DNA of 64,000 nt from Dictyobacter formicarum (GCF_016587435.1 NZ_BNJJ01000011.1:248001-312000); one strand, 5' to 3'; counted from the stretch's first letter, positions 45,391 to 53,768 are shown. Numbers and translations are program-made. The notes: generated by a model from the letters alone, not told the origin.

Positions 45391-45478
45391 AGCTGATTGG
45401 CCATTCAGTGCTTTTTCAACCAATTTTCGCCAAAAATAAAAACAGCCAGTCTGGCGTGAATGTGCCTGAGAACTGGCT
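45391..45478. repeat. two-hairpin repeat element, copy A
   Basis: An 88-nt element starting AGCTGATTGG and ending GAACTGGCT, with a near-identical copy at 46771-46859. The 3' half forms an outer stem AGCCAGT/ACTGGCT and an inner stem GGCGTG-AA-TGTGCC, using G-T pairs on the plus strand. The 5' half retains only ATTGG...CCAAT of the first hairpin. Read leftwards the outer hairpin is followed by TTTTTATTTTT, so it can terminate the small gene at 45477-45689, whose stop it overlaps. Confidence 0.8.
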
Positions 45479-45689
45479 AGAGGAAAGAATGCCTATATTG
45501 CAAAGAACAGCTTTTGATGCTAAGGATGCTAAAGCATATCGCTAAAGCAGCCTCTGGGTCAACCAGCACGATAACCTGTTTCCTCACGTAGTTCTTGCTC
45601 AGCTTGCTGGAGTATACCTTGACAACAACTTGTGTTGGTTGGCGCTGGCCAGCAGTAGCAATATATTCATCCAGAACAGAGAGGCTCAT
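45477..45689 (-). CDS. small hypothetical protein, 70 residues
   Basis: Start ATG 45689 after GAGAGGTGAAACG, a strong binding site. It reads MSLSVLDEYIATAGQRQPTQ, then a basic-hydrophobic middle and LAICFSILSIKSCSLQYRHS at the end. One short hydrophobic stretch sits near residues 45-60. No family recognised. The stop codon lies inside repeat copy A, which serves as its terminator. It is divergent to the 42-residue zinc protein gene, 115 bp away. Confidence 0.55.
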   Translation of the reverse strand: MSLSVLDEYIATAGQRQPTQVVVKVYSSKLSKNYVRKQVIVLVDPEAALAICFSILSIKSCSLQYRHSFL

Positions 45690-45804
45690 CGTTTCACCTC
45701 TCAAGAAAAGCGCTTATACCGCCTGCTGTAAGGGTTGAATACATCTCTTCGTACAGATGAAGCGTATACAAGGTAGGAAAAACATTTTGAGAGGGGAAAT
45801 TTTT

Positions 45805-45933
45805 ATGCAAGAAGAGCAGATTTCACCTTGCCCTAAGTGTGGGGAACGGTTTATCCCTACACACCTTGCAAATGAAGGGGGATATGGTTTGGCGAACCCT
45901 AAACCGATAGTGCGACCACAGAAAGACCCTTGA
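45805..45933 (+). CDS. tiny zinc-ribbon-like protein, 42 residues
   Basis: ATG 45805 is preceded by GAGAGGGG. It reads MQEEQISPCPKCGERFIPTH and ends LANPKPIVRPQKDP. One CxxC knuckle is visible; a second pair is missing, so it would bind metal only as a dimer or not at all. The strong ribosome-binding site and the coherent small frame are the support. Function unknown. Confidence 0.55.
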   Translation: MQEEQISPCPKCGERFIPTHLANEGGYGLANPKPIVRPQKDP

Positions 45934-46086
45934 TTTCAGTTGCAAAGTCTTACCTCCAGACTCTTACCTATTCTCTTTGAGCACAAACAGAATCTTTTTA
46001 ATTTTTACTGAAGAGCTTTCACCTCTCAAAATCTGTCCACCTTTTACCCAATTTACCAGTAGAGCCATCTTAGTAGGAGCATTTCT

Positions 46087-46614
46087 ATGTATTGGGACAT
46101 TGATCCGTATAACACCCTGGTTGAATTTTCCGTGAATCACCTGATGATCAATGTGGTCAAAGGGCGCTTTAACGAGGTACAGGGAAGTATTTATCTGGAT
46201 ACCCAGCAACCGGAGAATTCTTGGGTCAAGGCATCGGTCAATACCGATAGTCTCTCAACAGGTATTGGGCAGAGAGATATACACCTGCGCTCGGCTGATT
46301 TCTTTGACACGGAGCGCTACCCTACGATAACCTTTGAGAGCACACGGGTCAGGCGTACCACCGCCAAAAGCTGCGATATCATTGGTAATCTGACTATACG
46401 GGGTATTACGCATACCGTCAGTTTTCAAACAAATTTCAATGGCTACGCACGCGATCCCTTTAGTGATGGCTGGCGACTTGGCCTCCTGTCAGTTAGTACC
46501 ATCGACCGGCGCATGTTTGGTATGCGCTTCAATCAAGTCTTGGATCAAGGTATCTCTATTGTCGGCTACGACACACGCATTGAACTCTGCATAGAAGCCG
46601 TGAAGAAGTCTTGA
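46087..46614 (+). CDS. YceI family protein
   Basis: 175 residues without a signal peptide. It shows the YceI lipocalin-like pattern: YWDIDPYNTLVEFSVNHLMI at the start, KGRFNEVQGSI, VNTDSLSTGIGQRDIHLRSA, DFFDTERYPTITFEST, GNLTIRGITHTVSF and the C-terminal region with GFDTRI-like VGYDTRIELC. The fold is a beta-barrel that binds isoprenoids or similar lipids; the Gram-negative relatives are periplasmic, this one is apparently cytoplasmic. Start ATG with GGAG upstream. It lies between the two copies of a structured repeat. Confidence 0.93.
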   Translation: MYWDIDPYNTLVEFSVNHLMINVVKGRFNEVQGSIYLDTQQPENSWVKASVNTDSLSTGIGQRDIHLRSADFFDTERYPTITFESTRVRRTTAKSCDIIGNLTIRGITHTVSFQTNFNGYARDPFSDGWRLGLLSVSTIDRRMFGMRFNQVLDQGISIVGYDTRIELCIEAVKKS

Positions 46615-46686
46615 TAAGAAATGTGAGGTTGTTCCTGAACAAGAAGTGGGCCCAAAGGAATTAAGGGGTTACTGGTGGCCTGGCAC

Positions 46687-46722
46687 GCTCACCTGGAGTC
46701 TATGCCCTGGGAGCTTTTTTTT
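46687..46722 (+). terminator. weak-stem terminator after yceI
   Basis: GCTC (46687-46690) and GAGC (46711-46714) close an imperfect stem (CACCTGG / CCCTGG), immediately followed by eight T. Confidence 0.5.
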
Positions 46723-46770
46723 CTTGATTTTCCACATCTTCTTAGGTAGCTGATTGTTCATACGCTTTTG

Positions 46771-46859
46771 AGCTGATTGGTCACAAAAGACTTTTGTGAC
46801 CAATTTCTGCAAAAAAACAAAAGCAGCCAGTCTGGCGTGAGCACGCCTGAGAACTGGCT
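46771..46859. repeat. two-hairpin repeat element, copy B
   Basis: An 89-nt element, AGCTGATTGG to GAACTGGCT. Its first hairpin is perfect: ATTGGTCACAAAAG (46775-46788) and its complement, loop of one base. The second has the outer stem AGCCAGT/ACTGGCT and an inner stem GGCGTG-AG-CACGCC. It differs from copy A mainly at paired positions that stay paired on the plus strand. Leftwards it is the first hairpin after the tRNA-Ile2 gene and is followed by a T-rich run, so it can also terminate that tRNA transcript. Confidence 0.85.
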
Positions 46860-46875
46860 TCCTGAGCGCAAGGTA

Positions 46876-46948
46876 TGGGCCCAGCTGGATTCGAACCAGC
46901 GACCAATCAGTTATGAGCCGACTGCTCTAACCGCTGAGCTATGGGCCC
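46876..46948 (-). tRNA. tRNA-Ile2 (anticodon CAT, lysidine type)
   Basis: On the minus strand the gene starts GGGCCCATAGCTCAGCGGTT and ends TGGGCCC plus discriminator A. The seven-base acceptor stem is perfect. The anticodon loop is CTCATAA, anticodon CAT. The identity follows the match of the arms to tRNA-Ile2 (the AGCAGTCGGCTCATAACTG stem-loop and GGTCGCTGGTTC), in which tRNA lysidine synthetase converts C34 so that AUA is read. An initiator or elongator tRNA-Met is less likely. CCA is not encoded. Repeat copy B follows it downstream. Confidence 0.9.
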
Positions 46949-47138
46949 TTGCGCAGTGTATTGTAACATATCTTCCGACGTTTGGAAAGGGCTTTCCAGG
47001 CAGATTTTTTTCAGTTAGATTGGATCTGCATTATAATTTTGCCAAAACGCAGAAAATCCATAATGTCAGTGCTTACACAAACAGGACAAACCACAGGTAC
47101 AATTATCTTGACAATTACCAAATAAACGACATCTCTAC

Positions 47139-47166
47139 AGGTGAAATATGTTGACACATTTCACCT
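47139..47166. promoter_or_regulatory. 28-bp near-perfect palindrome (operator candidate)
   Basis: The left half AGGTGAAATATGTT mirrors the right half GACACATTTCACCT at 12 of 14 positions. The outer arms AGGTGAAAT/ATTTCACCT are perfect. A TTGACA (47151-47156) lies in the centre, so a bound repressor would cover a -35. It is about 500 bp upstream of korA. No regulator can be named. Confidence 0.5.
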
Positions 47167-47346
47167 ATACTCTTCCGCTTTTTATTGCTCATCAAAAAGA
47201 TACCTGATCCTCTTATTAGCGCTACATTTAATGATATTTTCTGTACTTATACATATAAACATGCTCTTTTTCGTTCGAATCAAGATGCAAATTGTTGTAT
47301 ATAAAGTAATTTTCATCATTTTGCGCGAGCACTCATCCATTTGGTA

Positions 47347-47355
47347 TGATATAAT
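47347..47355 (+). promoter_or_regulatory. extended -10 promoter for korAB
   Basis: TGATATAAT, a TGn plus TATAAT. No good -35 is at 17 bp (GAGCAC). It implies a leader of roughly 300 nt before the korA ATG. Confidence 0.35.
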
Positions 47356-47666
47356 AGAAATAGCCAAGTGCTACGTTTACCCATTAGAGTCGAGTAAGAA
47401 TGGACAGTTAAGATTGAGGATATATCCGCTCAGCCAGCTAGAAACGGGTATGGTATTATGCTCTTGCTGATGCTGACCGTTTGGTGTTGTTTGGCATGTG
47501 GAAGAAGAATATGTTTTCACAGAACACTTATATCTCTTATTCATAAAAAGGGATGTATAGATGTTATTGTGGCAAAAATCCCCATCCTAAAGCACAGCCC
47601 AACTTCTTACATACCGCGCTATGCTCTAACGAGTGGCGCGGTCAACATTTTTCCAGGGGGCATTCA

Positions 47667-49463
47667 ATGGAGAATGAAGTAACAATTCGTATCGGCGGTG
47701 AGTCTGGTGAGGGCACCATCTCAGGTGGTGATATCCTTGCCCTGGCTTCCGCTCGCTGGGGGTATCATGTCTATACCTTCAGAACATTCCCAGCCGAGAT
47801 TCTCGGTGGGCCTTGTATGTTTCAGGTTCGTATTAGCGATCACCCGGTCATGTCAATGGGCGACTACGCAGATGTTCTGATCTGCTTGAATAAAGAAGCC
47901 TATGATCGTAACGTCGGTGAACTGTGTCATGGTGGCGTGCTCATGTATGATCCATCCGACTTTACGCCCGAACCAGGTGATTACATCACGTATGCCGTTC
48001 CCTTTAATGAGATTGCGCGTAAAGAGGTTCAGCTCTTCCAGACCAAAAATATGGTGATGCTGGGAGCCATCTGTGGACTGTTTGGTCCCCCTCTTGAGGC
48101 CATCATTCAAGTAGTGCAGTCAAAACTCTCTCGCTCGCGTAAGGCCAATGCAACGCTGATGGAAAAGAATTTGCTGGCCCTTGATGTGGCGAAGAAATAT
48201 GTTACTGAAAAAATAACAAAGAGTGATCCTTACCTGCTTGGTCCTGTAGAGAAGGCTGAGCGCGTGGTGCTGAATGGAAATCAGGCCATTGTTGCTGGCG
48301 CCCTGGCAGCGCAATGTCGCTACTTCTCAGGTTATCCGATCACACCGGCTAGCGATATCATGGAGGGAATGGCGAAAGAATTGCCTCTGGTAGGAGGCAC
48401 CTTCCTGCAGGCTGAGGATGAAATTGCTGCGCTGGCCTCCGTACTCGGAGCCTCATATGGTGGTGTGCGTGCGATGACGGCCACCTCTGGCCCTGGCTTC
48501 TCGCTGATGACCGAGTTGATTGGTCTGAGCTCGATGGCTGAATTGCCTGCGGTCATCGTCGACGCCCAGCGTGCCGGTCCTAGCACAGGTATGCCGACTA
48601 AGATGGAGCAGTCGGACCTTAGCTTCGCACTAAATGCGGGACATGGCGATACGCCACGTATCGTGATCGCTCCTTCAAATGTTGCCAATTGTTATGAGTT
48701 GATCATTCAGGCCTTTGAGATGGCTGAGCGCTATCAAATGCCGGTGCTGTTCTTGACCGATCAGTCTTTGACCGCCCGCGTTGAGAGCGTTGATAGCCAC
48801 GTTTTCAAACAGCCTGAGCTTCATGAGCGCATACAATACAATGGCCAGCACGCAGCCAATGGTAGCAATGGACACCACAATGGACATAAGGCAGAAGCAA
48901 TGCTGGTAGGTGCGGGCGCGGAAGCTCACGAGTATGAGCGCTATGCTAATACTCCAACGGGTATCTCGCCAATGAGCACTCCTGGTACAGGCTCCCCGGC
49001 CTATGTGGCAACAGGACTGGAGCATGATGAGGCCGGACATCCTAATTATGAGCCGGAAGATCACACAGAGATGATGCAGAAGCGCTTCCGCAAGTTGGCT
49101 ACGGCGGCCACGGAAATGCCTCAACCGAAGCGCTATGGGGACGCTGACGCCACTATTGGTGTGATCGGCTGGGGCTCAACCGAGGGCACCATTCAGGAAG
49201 CAGTGGATCGTGCTCGGGCCAAAGGCTTGAAGGTCGCGGCTCTCCATCCAACCATTCTCTCGCCGCTTCCCGATGAAGCTATTCAGGAGTTTATCTCCTC
49301 GGTAGAGAAGGTTATCGTACCGGAGAATAACTACTCGGGCCAATTCGCTAATCTATTGGGTGCTAAATATGGGCTGCAGGCTGTCCGTGTGAATAAATAC
49401 GGGGGAATTCCATTTACAGCCGCCGAAATCCTGCGGGCAATTGAGGAGGTTCACCAATCATGA
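47667..49463 (+). CDS. korA: 2-oxoacid:ferredoxin oxidoreductase, fused gamma-alpha subunit (KorA-like)
   Basis: 598 residues from ATG 47667 (AGGGGG 7 nt upstream). The gamma domain comes first (VTIRIGGESGEGTISGGDIL, about residues 4-190), then the alpha pyrimidine-binding domain (GNQAIVAGALAAQCRYFSGYPITPASDIME; TATSGPGFSLMTELIGLS). This gamma-alpha fusion is typical of the actinobacterial/archaeal two-subunit type that oxidises 2-oxoglutarate or related acids to acyl-CoA and reduces ferredoxin. An insert of about 60 residues rich in N, G and H (GQHAANGSNGHHNGHK and on) interrupts the C-terminal part. korB follows with an ATGA overlap, so the two are translated together. Confidence 0.95.
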   Translation: MENEVTIRIGGESGEGTISGGDILALASARWGYHVYTFRTFPAEILGGPCMFQVRISDHPVMSMGDYADVLICLNKEAYDRNVGELCHGGVLMYDPSDFTPEPGDYITYAVPFNEIARKEVQLFQTKNMVMLGAICGLFGPPLEAIIQVVQSKLSRSRKANATLMEKNLLALDVAKKYVTEKITKSDPYLLGPVEKAERVVLNGNQAIVAGALAAQCRYFSGYPITPASDIMEGMAKELPLVGGTFLQAEDEIAALASVLGASYGGVRAMTATSGPGFSLMTELIGLSSMAELPAVIVDAQRAGPSTGMPTKMEQSDLSFALNAGHGDTPRIVIAPSNVANCYELIIQAFEMAERYQMPVLFLTDQSLTARVESVDSHVFKQPELHERIQYNGQHAANGSNGHHNGHKAEAMLVGAGAEAHEYERYANTPTGISPMSTPGTGSPAYVATGLEHDEAGHPNYEPEDHTEMMQKRFRKLATAATEMPQPKRYGDADATIGVIGWGSTEGTIQEAVDRARAKGLKVAALHPTILSPLPDEAIQEFISSVEKVIVPENNYSGQFANLLGAKYGLQAVRVNKYGGIPFTAAEILRAIEEVHQS

Positions 49464-50305
49464 CTCAAACATTGATTAATCCTACACCAAAAGATTACAA
49501 GAGTGAGGTAAAGCCTACCTGGTGTCCCGGCTGTGGAGACTTTGGCGTACTCAATGCGGCTTTTCGTGGGCTGGCTGAGATGAAACTGCCAACGGACCAG
49601 ACGGTGGTTGTCTCAGGTATTGGCTGTTCCAGTCGCTTCCCACACTTCATGAAAACCTTTGGTTTCCATAGTGTGCATGGTCGCGCCCTGCCAGTAGCTC
49701 AGGGACTAAAAATGGCTCGCCCGGACCTGAATGTGATTACAGTTGGTGGCGATGGTGACTTCTTCAGTATTGGTGCTGGACACCTGATTCACGCTGCTTT
49801 GCGTAATATCGATATTACGGTCGTCGTTATGGATAATGAGATTTATGGATTGACCAAGGGCCAGACCTCACCGACTTCGCCCCATGGTCATGTAACGAAA
49901 TCAACACCCTATGGTTTGCTGGCTTCCCAGTTTAATCCGATCGCTACCGCGCTTTCATTGAATGTTAGCTTTGTTGCGCGCGGCTACTCGGCCAAACCTA
50001 AAGAACTGGCAACTTTGATCCAGCAGGGTGTCCAACATAAAGGGTTCTCATTCATCCACGCACTTAGCCCATGTCCTACCTTCTACCATACCTTTGATGC
50101 CTGGGATGCAGCGGTCACAACGATTGATCCCAGTCATGATACCCATGATAAAGCGAAAGCGATCGCCCTGGCGTTAGAGACGGAGAAACAGTATACAGGC
50201 ATCTTCTATAAAGAGGAACGCCCAACTATGGATCAGGCAGCCCATCAATTAGTACAACAATCTAAAGAATTTGATATTACACAATATATGCAGCGCTACG
50301 CCTAA
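49460..50305 (+). CDS. korB: 2-oxoacid:ferredoxin oxidoreductase, beta subunit (KorB-like)
   Basis: 281 residues; ATG 49460 overlaps the korA stop as ATGA, with AGGAGG 10 nt upstream. The thiamine-diphosphate fold is visible: TWCPGCGDFGVLNAAFRGLA with an Fe-S cysteine pair, GIGCSSRFPHF, TVGGDGDFFSIGAGHLIHA and VVMDNEIYGLTKGQTSPTSP, the TPP motif. The chain is short, as in the two-subunit enzymes. It works with korA on the cytoplasmic side. A terminator follows. Confidence 0.96.
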   Translation: MTQTLINPTPKDYKSEVKPTWCPGCGDFGVLNAAFRGLAEMKLPTDQTVVVSGIGCSSRFPHFMKTFGFHSVHGRALPVAQGLKMARPDLNVITVGGDGDFFSIGAGHLIHAALRNIDITVVVMDNEIYGLTKGQTSPTSPHGHVTKSTPYGLLASQFNPIATALSLNVSFVARGYSAKPKELATLIQQGVQHKGFSFIHALSPCPTFYHTFDAWDAAVTTIDPSHDTHDKAKAIALALETEKQYTGIFYKEERPTMDQAAHQLVQQSKEFDITQYMQRYA

Positions 50306-50330
50306 TCTACATATGTAGGAATTATAAAGA

Positions 50331-50360
50331 GGGACTGGCGTATTATAACCAGTCCCGTCT
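50331..50360 (+). terminator. terminator of korAB
   Basis: GGGACTGG (50331-50338) pairs perfectly with CCAGTCCC (50349-50356), loop of 10, followed by GTCTTTAT. Confidence 0.7.
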
Positions 50361-50424
50361 TTATGTAATTCAGCGCTTACATTAGAGTAAAACATCATAC
50401 TACAACGATATTCATGGATTTACT

Positions 50425-50649
50425 CTACTGTTGCTGCTGGCGCACCTGTGTAAATGTAGAAGCGCTAAGAGAATTAGCTACACCCTGAGCGAACAATTCG
50501 CCACAGGTGCGACAAAAAACACCGCTTTCATTGTGATAGGTGCCACCAATAGCTGTGAGCTGCCTTTCGGCAGGCTTACCACACCATTCGCAAGCGCTAC
50601 CACGTGGAGCAAAATCTACTGAGACGGGTCGCTGGAATTCATTGGACAT
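50425..50649 (-). CDS. small zinc-finger protein, 74 residues
   Basis: Two CxxC knuckles (CEWCGKPAERQ and FCRTCGELFAQ) around a short strand-rich core (QLTAIGGTYHNESGV) form a four-cysteine zinc site. The C-terminus is Gln-rich (FTQVRQQQQ). The start ATG follows AGAGGAGG, a strong site. No enzyme function is expected; such small rubredoxin-like zinc ribbons often act as adaptors. No family is recognised beyond the fold. Confidence 0.8.
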   Translation of the reverse strand: MSNEFQRPVSVDFAPRGSACEWCGKPAERQLTAIGGTYHNESGVFCRTCGELFAQGVANSLSASTFTQVRQQQQ

Positions 50650-50936
50650 CAGGAGCCTCCTCTACTGTGCTGATCAGTGGTACTGTTCATACACGTAAAA
50701 GATAAACAGCACACAACAAAGGGGGACTATCGTATCCAGTGGTAAGCACACGCCTTTGAATACACCCCACAATGATACGTACATCCGCGCTGCATCTTTG
50801 CCCGTGAGCGTCTTTGCTCTTCTACTCAGCGTCACAGGAGATAAGAATTATAGAAGGAGCTGAGTAAGAAATACTATACCATAATTTGACACAAGTTACC
50901 AGATCTTACGACATCAAAGAGACAAAATAGTTTCTC

Positions 50937-51245
50937 TTATTGTCCTGCGGGCAGGTTAGGATTTTGCCTCTCTTTAGTAGTACGTTCTGGTGCTTCAGAA
51001 GTTTCAGCGGCATTGGCGCGCATGGCTGCTAGCTGCTGCCTGGTTGTCAGGTAGGCACCCCAGATCCAGCCAATCATTCCCAATCCAACGGTTATCCCTA
51101 ACCAGACCAGCAAAACTGTGTTGAAGGCGACATTGAAGACGGAAGCCAGCACGCCAGCCAGCACTATGCCTATGATCAGGCCAAGAGTAACGCCAATCAG
51201 ACAACCGGGATGAGCCAGGTTACGCCCTTCTAAATGTTTCATCAT
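50937..51245 (-). CDS. small membrane protein, two helices
   Basis: About 102 residues from ATG 51245 (AAAGG 14 nt upstream); the frame extends to 51374 without support. Two membrane helices (about 15-40 LIGVTLGLIIGIVLAGVLAS; 45-68 VLLVWLGITVGLGMIGWIW) and a charged, alanine-rich cytoplasmic tail ending QNPNLPAGQ. The G-x-x-x-G patterns suggest helix packing. Function unknown; no neighbours in an operon. Confidence 0.7.
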   Translation of the reverse strand: MMKHLEGRNLAHPGCLIGVTLGLIIGIVLAGVLASVFNVAFNTVLLVWLGITVGLGMIGWIWGAYLTTRQQLAAMRANAAETSEAPERTTKERQNPNLPAGQ

Positions 51246-51547
51246 GATGACAAATGATACCTTTACGAATAATACTATTGTAGTAGGATGATAGCGCGAC
51301 TGCTCAGGCGCGTCAAGAGATTTTTGGAGGCAACAATAAATTTGATACACTAAAAAACAAGAAAAAATAGCCATTGAGGGTGCCTGTGAAGTATCCTGGC
51401 TTCCTCTGGCCGCTAAAAACTCTTTTTATAGACTCCCCCGTATAATAAGAAGTGTTGGTGAAAGAAGCAAAAACTCCTGTCACCAGAGAAGATTTCACTA
51501 CAACGGTAGGCGAGATACCATATTCCAGTTTCGAAAGGATAACTTTC

Positions 51548-51721
51548 ATGGCACAAGCAACACAAGAAACAATGACACCAAAAATCGAAATTGTCGATCA
51601 GCCCGATGAAGAAGAAGCCACAGGCAAAAGCGCCTTTCGCTTCATCCTTCCCATTATCTTGACCCTGAGCGTGCTAGGTGTCTTTTTTCTGTTCAAACGC
51701 AAATCACGATCAGAAGAATAA
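51548..51721 (+). CDS. small single-pass membrane protein, 57 residues
   Basis: ATG 51548 with AAAGGA upstream; the in-frame extension to 51452 is unlikely. It reads MAQATQETMTPKIEIVDQPD, then a Lys/Arg region and one membrane helix (FILPIILTLSVLGVFFLF), ending in KRKSRSEE. The positive end should stay inside, so an N-out arrangement is predicted. It resembles no family I know. A good terminator follows 17 bp later, which supports it as a real transcript. Confidence 0.7.
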   Translation: MAQATQETMTPKIEIVDQPDEEEATGKSAFRFILPIILTLSVLGVFFLFKRKSRSEE

Positions 51722-51737
51722 AATCGCGATTGCAAAG

Positions 51738-51773
51738 GCCGGCAATTTGATGATACTAATTGCCGGCTTTTTT
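51738..51773 (+). terminator. intrinsic terminator
   Basis: GCCGGCAATT (51738-51747) pairs perfectly with AATTGCCGGC (51758-51767), loop of 10, then TTTTTT. A textbook rho-independent terminator. Confidence 0.9.
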
Positions 51774-51834
51774 CCTGTCCATTTCCAATCACGTATACAT
51801 GCATAAATATGTCACATCTCTTGACATAGTGGTT

Positions 51835-52302
51835 CTACTTATCAAACGCATAGCGCAGAACCAACATATCACGTAAAGGGATGCCATCATTGATGATAGG
51901 TGGCTGAATATAGGCAAAGAAATCCGGCCGCACATGGTCCATGCGAAAGCCAGCTTTCTGATAGAAAGCGATGGCGCTAAGCGCGGTATTGTCAGTCCCG
52001 ACTATAACCGCATGCACACCGCGCAGATGCGCTTCCGCCAGCATCTGTGCCAGCATGGCTTTACCATAACCATGTCCGCGTAGTTGCTCAGCTACCGCAA
52101 TATATTCGATTTCGCTACACTCTTTCTCCCAACGCATAACTACCGCCCCCACCATCTTCCCCTCTTTCCACCATGCATAGGACGTATGCTGGCCATCCGT
52201 CACCAGAGTGCGAATGCGTTCGTCATCCTCGTCGGCATCGTGTAATAATGGCCATAGTGCCAGATAATCGGCTGGTGTAACCAGCTGCCAATGCATATCC
52301 AT
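51835..52302 (-). CDS. GNAT family N-acetyltransferase
   Basis: 155 residues from ATG 52302 (AAAAGG 8 nt upstream); the longer frame to 52329 is less likely. The GNAT core is present: IEYIAVAEQLRGHGYGKAML (motif A, acetyl-CoA pyrophosphate binding, Q/R-x-x-G-x-G) and AIAFYQKAGFRMDHVRPDF (motif B). Substrate unknown. It is downstream of the cytochrome P450 on the same strand, separated by a terminator, so it is probably expressed separately. Confidence 0.88.
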   Translation of the reverse strand: MDMHWQLVTPADYLALWPLLHDADEDDERIRTLVTDGQHTSYAWWKEGKMVGAVVMRWEKECSEIEYIAVAEQLRGHGYGKAMLAQMLAEAHLRGVHAVIVGTDNTALSAIAFYQKAGFRMDHVRPDFFAYIQPPIINDGIPLRDMLVLRYAFDK

Positions 52303-52336
52303 ATAGTAGACCTTTTCCATTTTATACACAGGAAAA

Positions 52337-52381
52337 AGCAGAAGAGAAAGTCAAAGCGCTCGCGCTAACTCCTCTTCTGCT
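52337..52381 (-). terminator. terminator of the P450 gene
   Basis: AGCAGAAGAG (52337-52346) pairs with CTCTTCTGCT (52372-52381), inner AGCGCTCGCGCT. Leftwards it is followed by TTTTTCC. Confidence 0.75.
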
Positions 52382-52397
52382 TACCCCGTAGCCTTAT

Positions 52398-53768
52398 TTA
52401 TTTGGCAGAACGACGTCTGACGACCATTTTGATAGGCGCGTGGGGCCGGATAGTAATTGTCTTATTGGGATCTGGCACGACCTGTTGTCCCGGTACCAGT
52501 TCGAAGGAGACGTGTTGGGCCAGCGTGGCCAGTAACAGATGACCTTCCATGAGGGCAAAGTGATTGCCAATGCAAATGCGTGGGCCAGCCCCAAAGGGCA
52601 GGTATGCATAGCGCGGCAACTGCTTTTCGCGCTCTGGCGCGAAACGCTCAGGGTCAAAAACTTCAGGATTTGGGAAGTATTGCGGGCGGCGATGCATGGC
52701 GTAGACAGCCGCAATCACAATATCCTGCTTTTTGATGGGATAACCGTTGAGGTCACAATCCTTTAAGGCTACACGCGAAACCGCGTAAGCGGGCGGATAG
52801 AGGCGCATAGCCTCTTTGAAGACCTGTAGTGAGTAGGGCAACTGGGCCAGATCCGCATAGGTGGCCGTGCGTCCTTGCAGGACCGTGTCGACCTCGTGCT
52901 GTACCTTCGCAAAGATCTCGGGATGCCGGGCCAGTAGATACCAGGTCCAGGTCAGGGCAGTTGCAGTCGTCTCATGTCCGGCACCAAACAGGGTCAAAGA
53001 CTCGTCGCGCAATTGCTTGTCATCCATGCCGCTACCATCTTCACGGGCGCGCAACAGAACAGAAAGGAAGTCATTCGTTTCTGTGTTGCTGGCTCGACGA
53101 TCAGCGATCATCTGGTTAATACGTCGGTCGAGGACCGCCAGGGCCTGGCGCGCCTTGTTGCTGCGTGGCACTGGCCAGGTCATGGGTATAGGAAACAGAT
53201 GTGAAAGAGAGTAATTAACGAACGAAAGCACTGTACTCATGGCCAAACCCAGTTCATCTGCTTCAGTGAATACTTCGGCATCAAAAAGCACCTTGCCCAC
53301 AATGCTCATCGTCAACTGGGTCATCTCATGGCCAATATCCACCACCTGTCCGTCACGCCAATTCTGCTGGATCTGTTCGCTATAGCGCACCATATCATCA
53401 GCGTAGCTCACAATATGGCGCGGCTGGAACGAGGGGGCCATCAGTTTGCGCTGCTGACGGTGCAGATCACCATCGCTAATAAACAGGCCATTGCCGATGA
53501 TGGGCTGAAAAGCCTTACGCATACCATCGCCCTTGTCGAAGTCAGCGGGGTGTTCGACCAGCAAACTACGTACCAGGTCTGGAGAGCTAATCTGGATAAA
53601 GCGAAACGGACCATAGTGCATCAGCCCGATATCGCCACAGTCCCGCGCTACACGATGATAGAGGGTCAGGCGATCGGTGTTGTGCTTAAACATAGAACCA
53701 ACTAATGGCGTCTCGGAGATCCCAGGAATGCTTTTAGGGCTGGGAGCTGCTTTCATTTCTGTAACCAT
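52398..53768 (-). CDS. cytochrome P450
   Basis: 456 residues from ATG 53768 (AGAAGG 9 nt upstream). The open frame reaches 53975 but that part is not P450-like. All landmarks are present: the proline-rich start (SPKSIPGISETPLVGSM), the I-helix oxygen-binding GAGHETTAT, the K-helix E-x-x-R (KEAMRLYPP), PERF in the meander, and the haem loop FGAGPRICIGNHF with the thiolate cysteine. The tail ends in PHAPIKMVVRRRSAK. It is a soluble class I-like P450 needing ferredoxin and reductase encoded elsewhere; the resemblance is to CYP102/CYP110-type fatty-acid or terpene hydroxylases. Substrate unknown. An SDR gene lies upstream on the same strand. Confidence 0.95.
   Translation of the reverse strand: MVTEMKAAPSPKSIPGISETPLVGSMFKHNTDRLTLYHRVARDCGDIGLMHYGPFRFIQISSPDLVRSLLVEHPADFDKGDGMRKAFQPIIGNGLFISDGDLHRQQRKLMAPSFQPRHIVSYADDMVRYSEQIQQNWRDGQVVDIGHEMTQLTMSIVGKVLFDAEVFTEADELGLAMSTVLSFVNYSLSHLFPIPMTWPVPRSNKARQALAVLDRRINQMIADRRASNTETNDFLSVLLRAREDGSGMDDKQLRDESLTLFGAGHETTATALTWTWYLLARHPEIFAKVQHEVDTVLQGRTATYADLAQLPYSLQVFKEAMRLYPPAYAVSRVALKDCDLNGYPIKKQDIVIAAVYAMHRRPQYFPNPEVFDPERFAPEREKQLPRYAYLPFGAGPRICIGNHFALMEGHLLLATLAQHVSFELVPGQQVVPDPNKTITIRPHAPIKMVVRRRSAK

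Larger units (their letters stand above)
46949..47666. other. intergenic region upstream of korA, 718 bp
   Basis: Strongly AT-rich in the middle and without a convincing gene. It contains a 28-bp operator-like palindrome (47139-47166), an extended -10 (47347-47355) about 310 bp before korA, and open frames with membrane-like composition that I regard as chance. Confidence 0.5.

Noticed and set aside
45391..46859. The two similar elements as an insertion sequence with YceI inside
   Set aside because: The copies are in the same orientation and only ~89 bp; no transposase frame or target duplication is visible.
47141..47470. A 109-codon hydrophobic frame in the korA upstream region
   Set aside because: AT-rich sequence gives chance hydrophobic frames; no ribosome-binding site, and it overlaps promoter-like elements.
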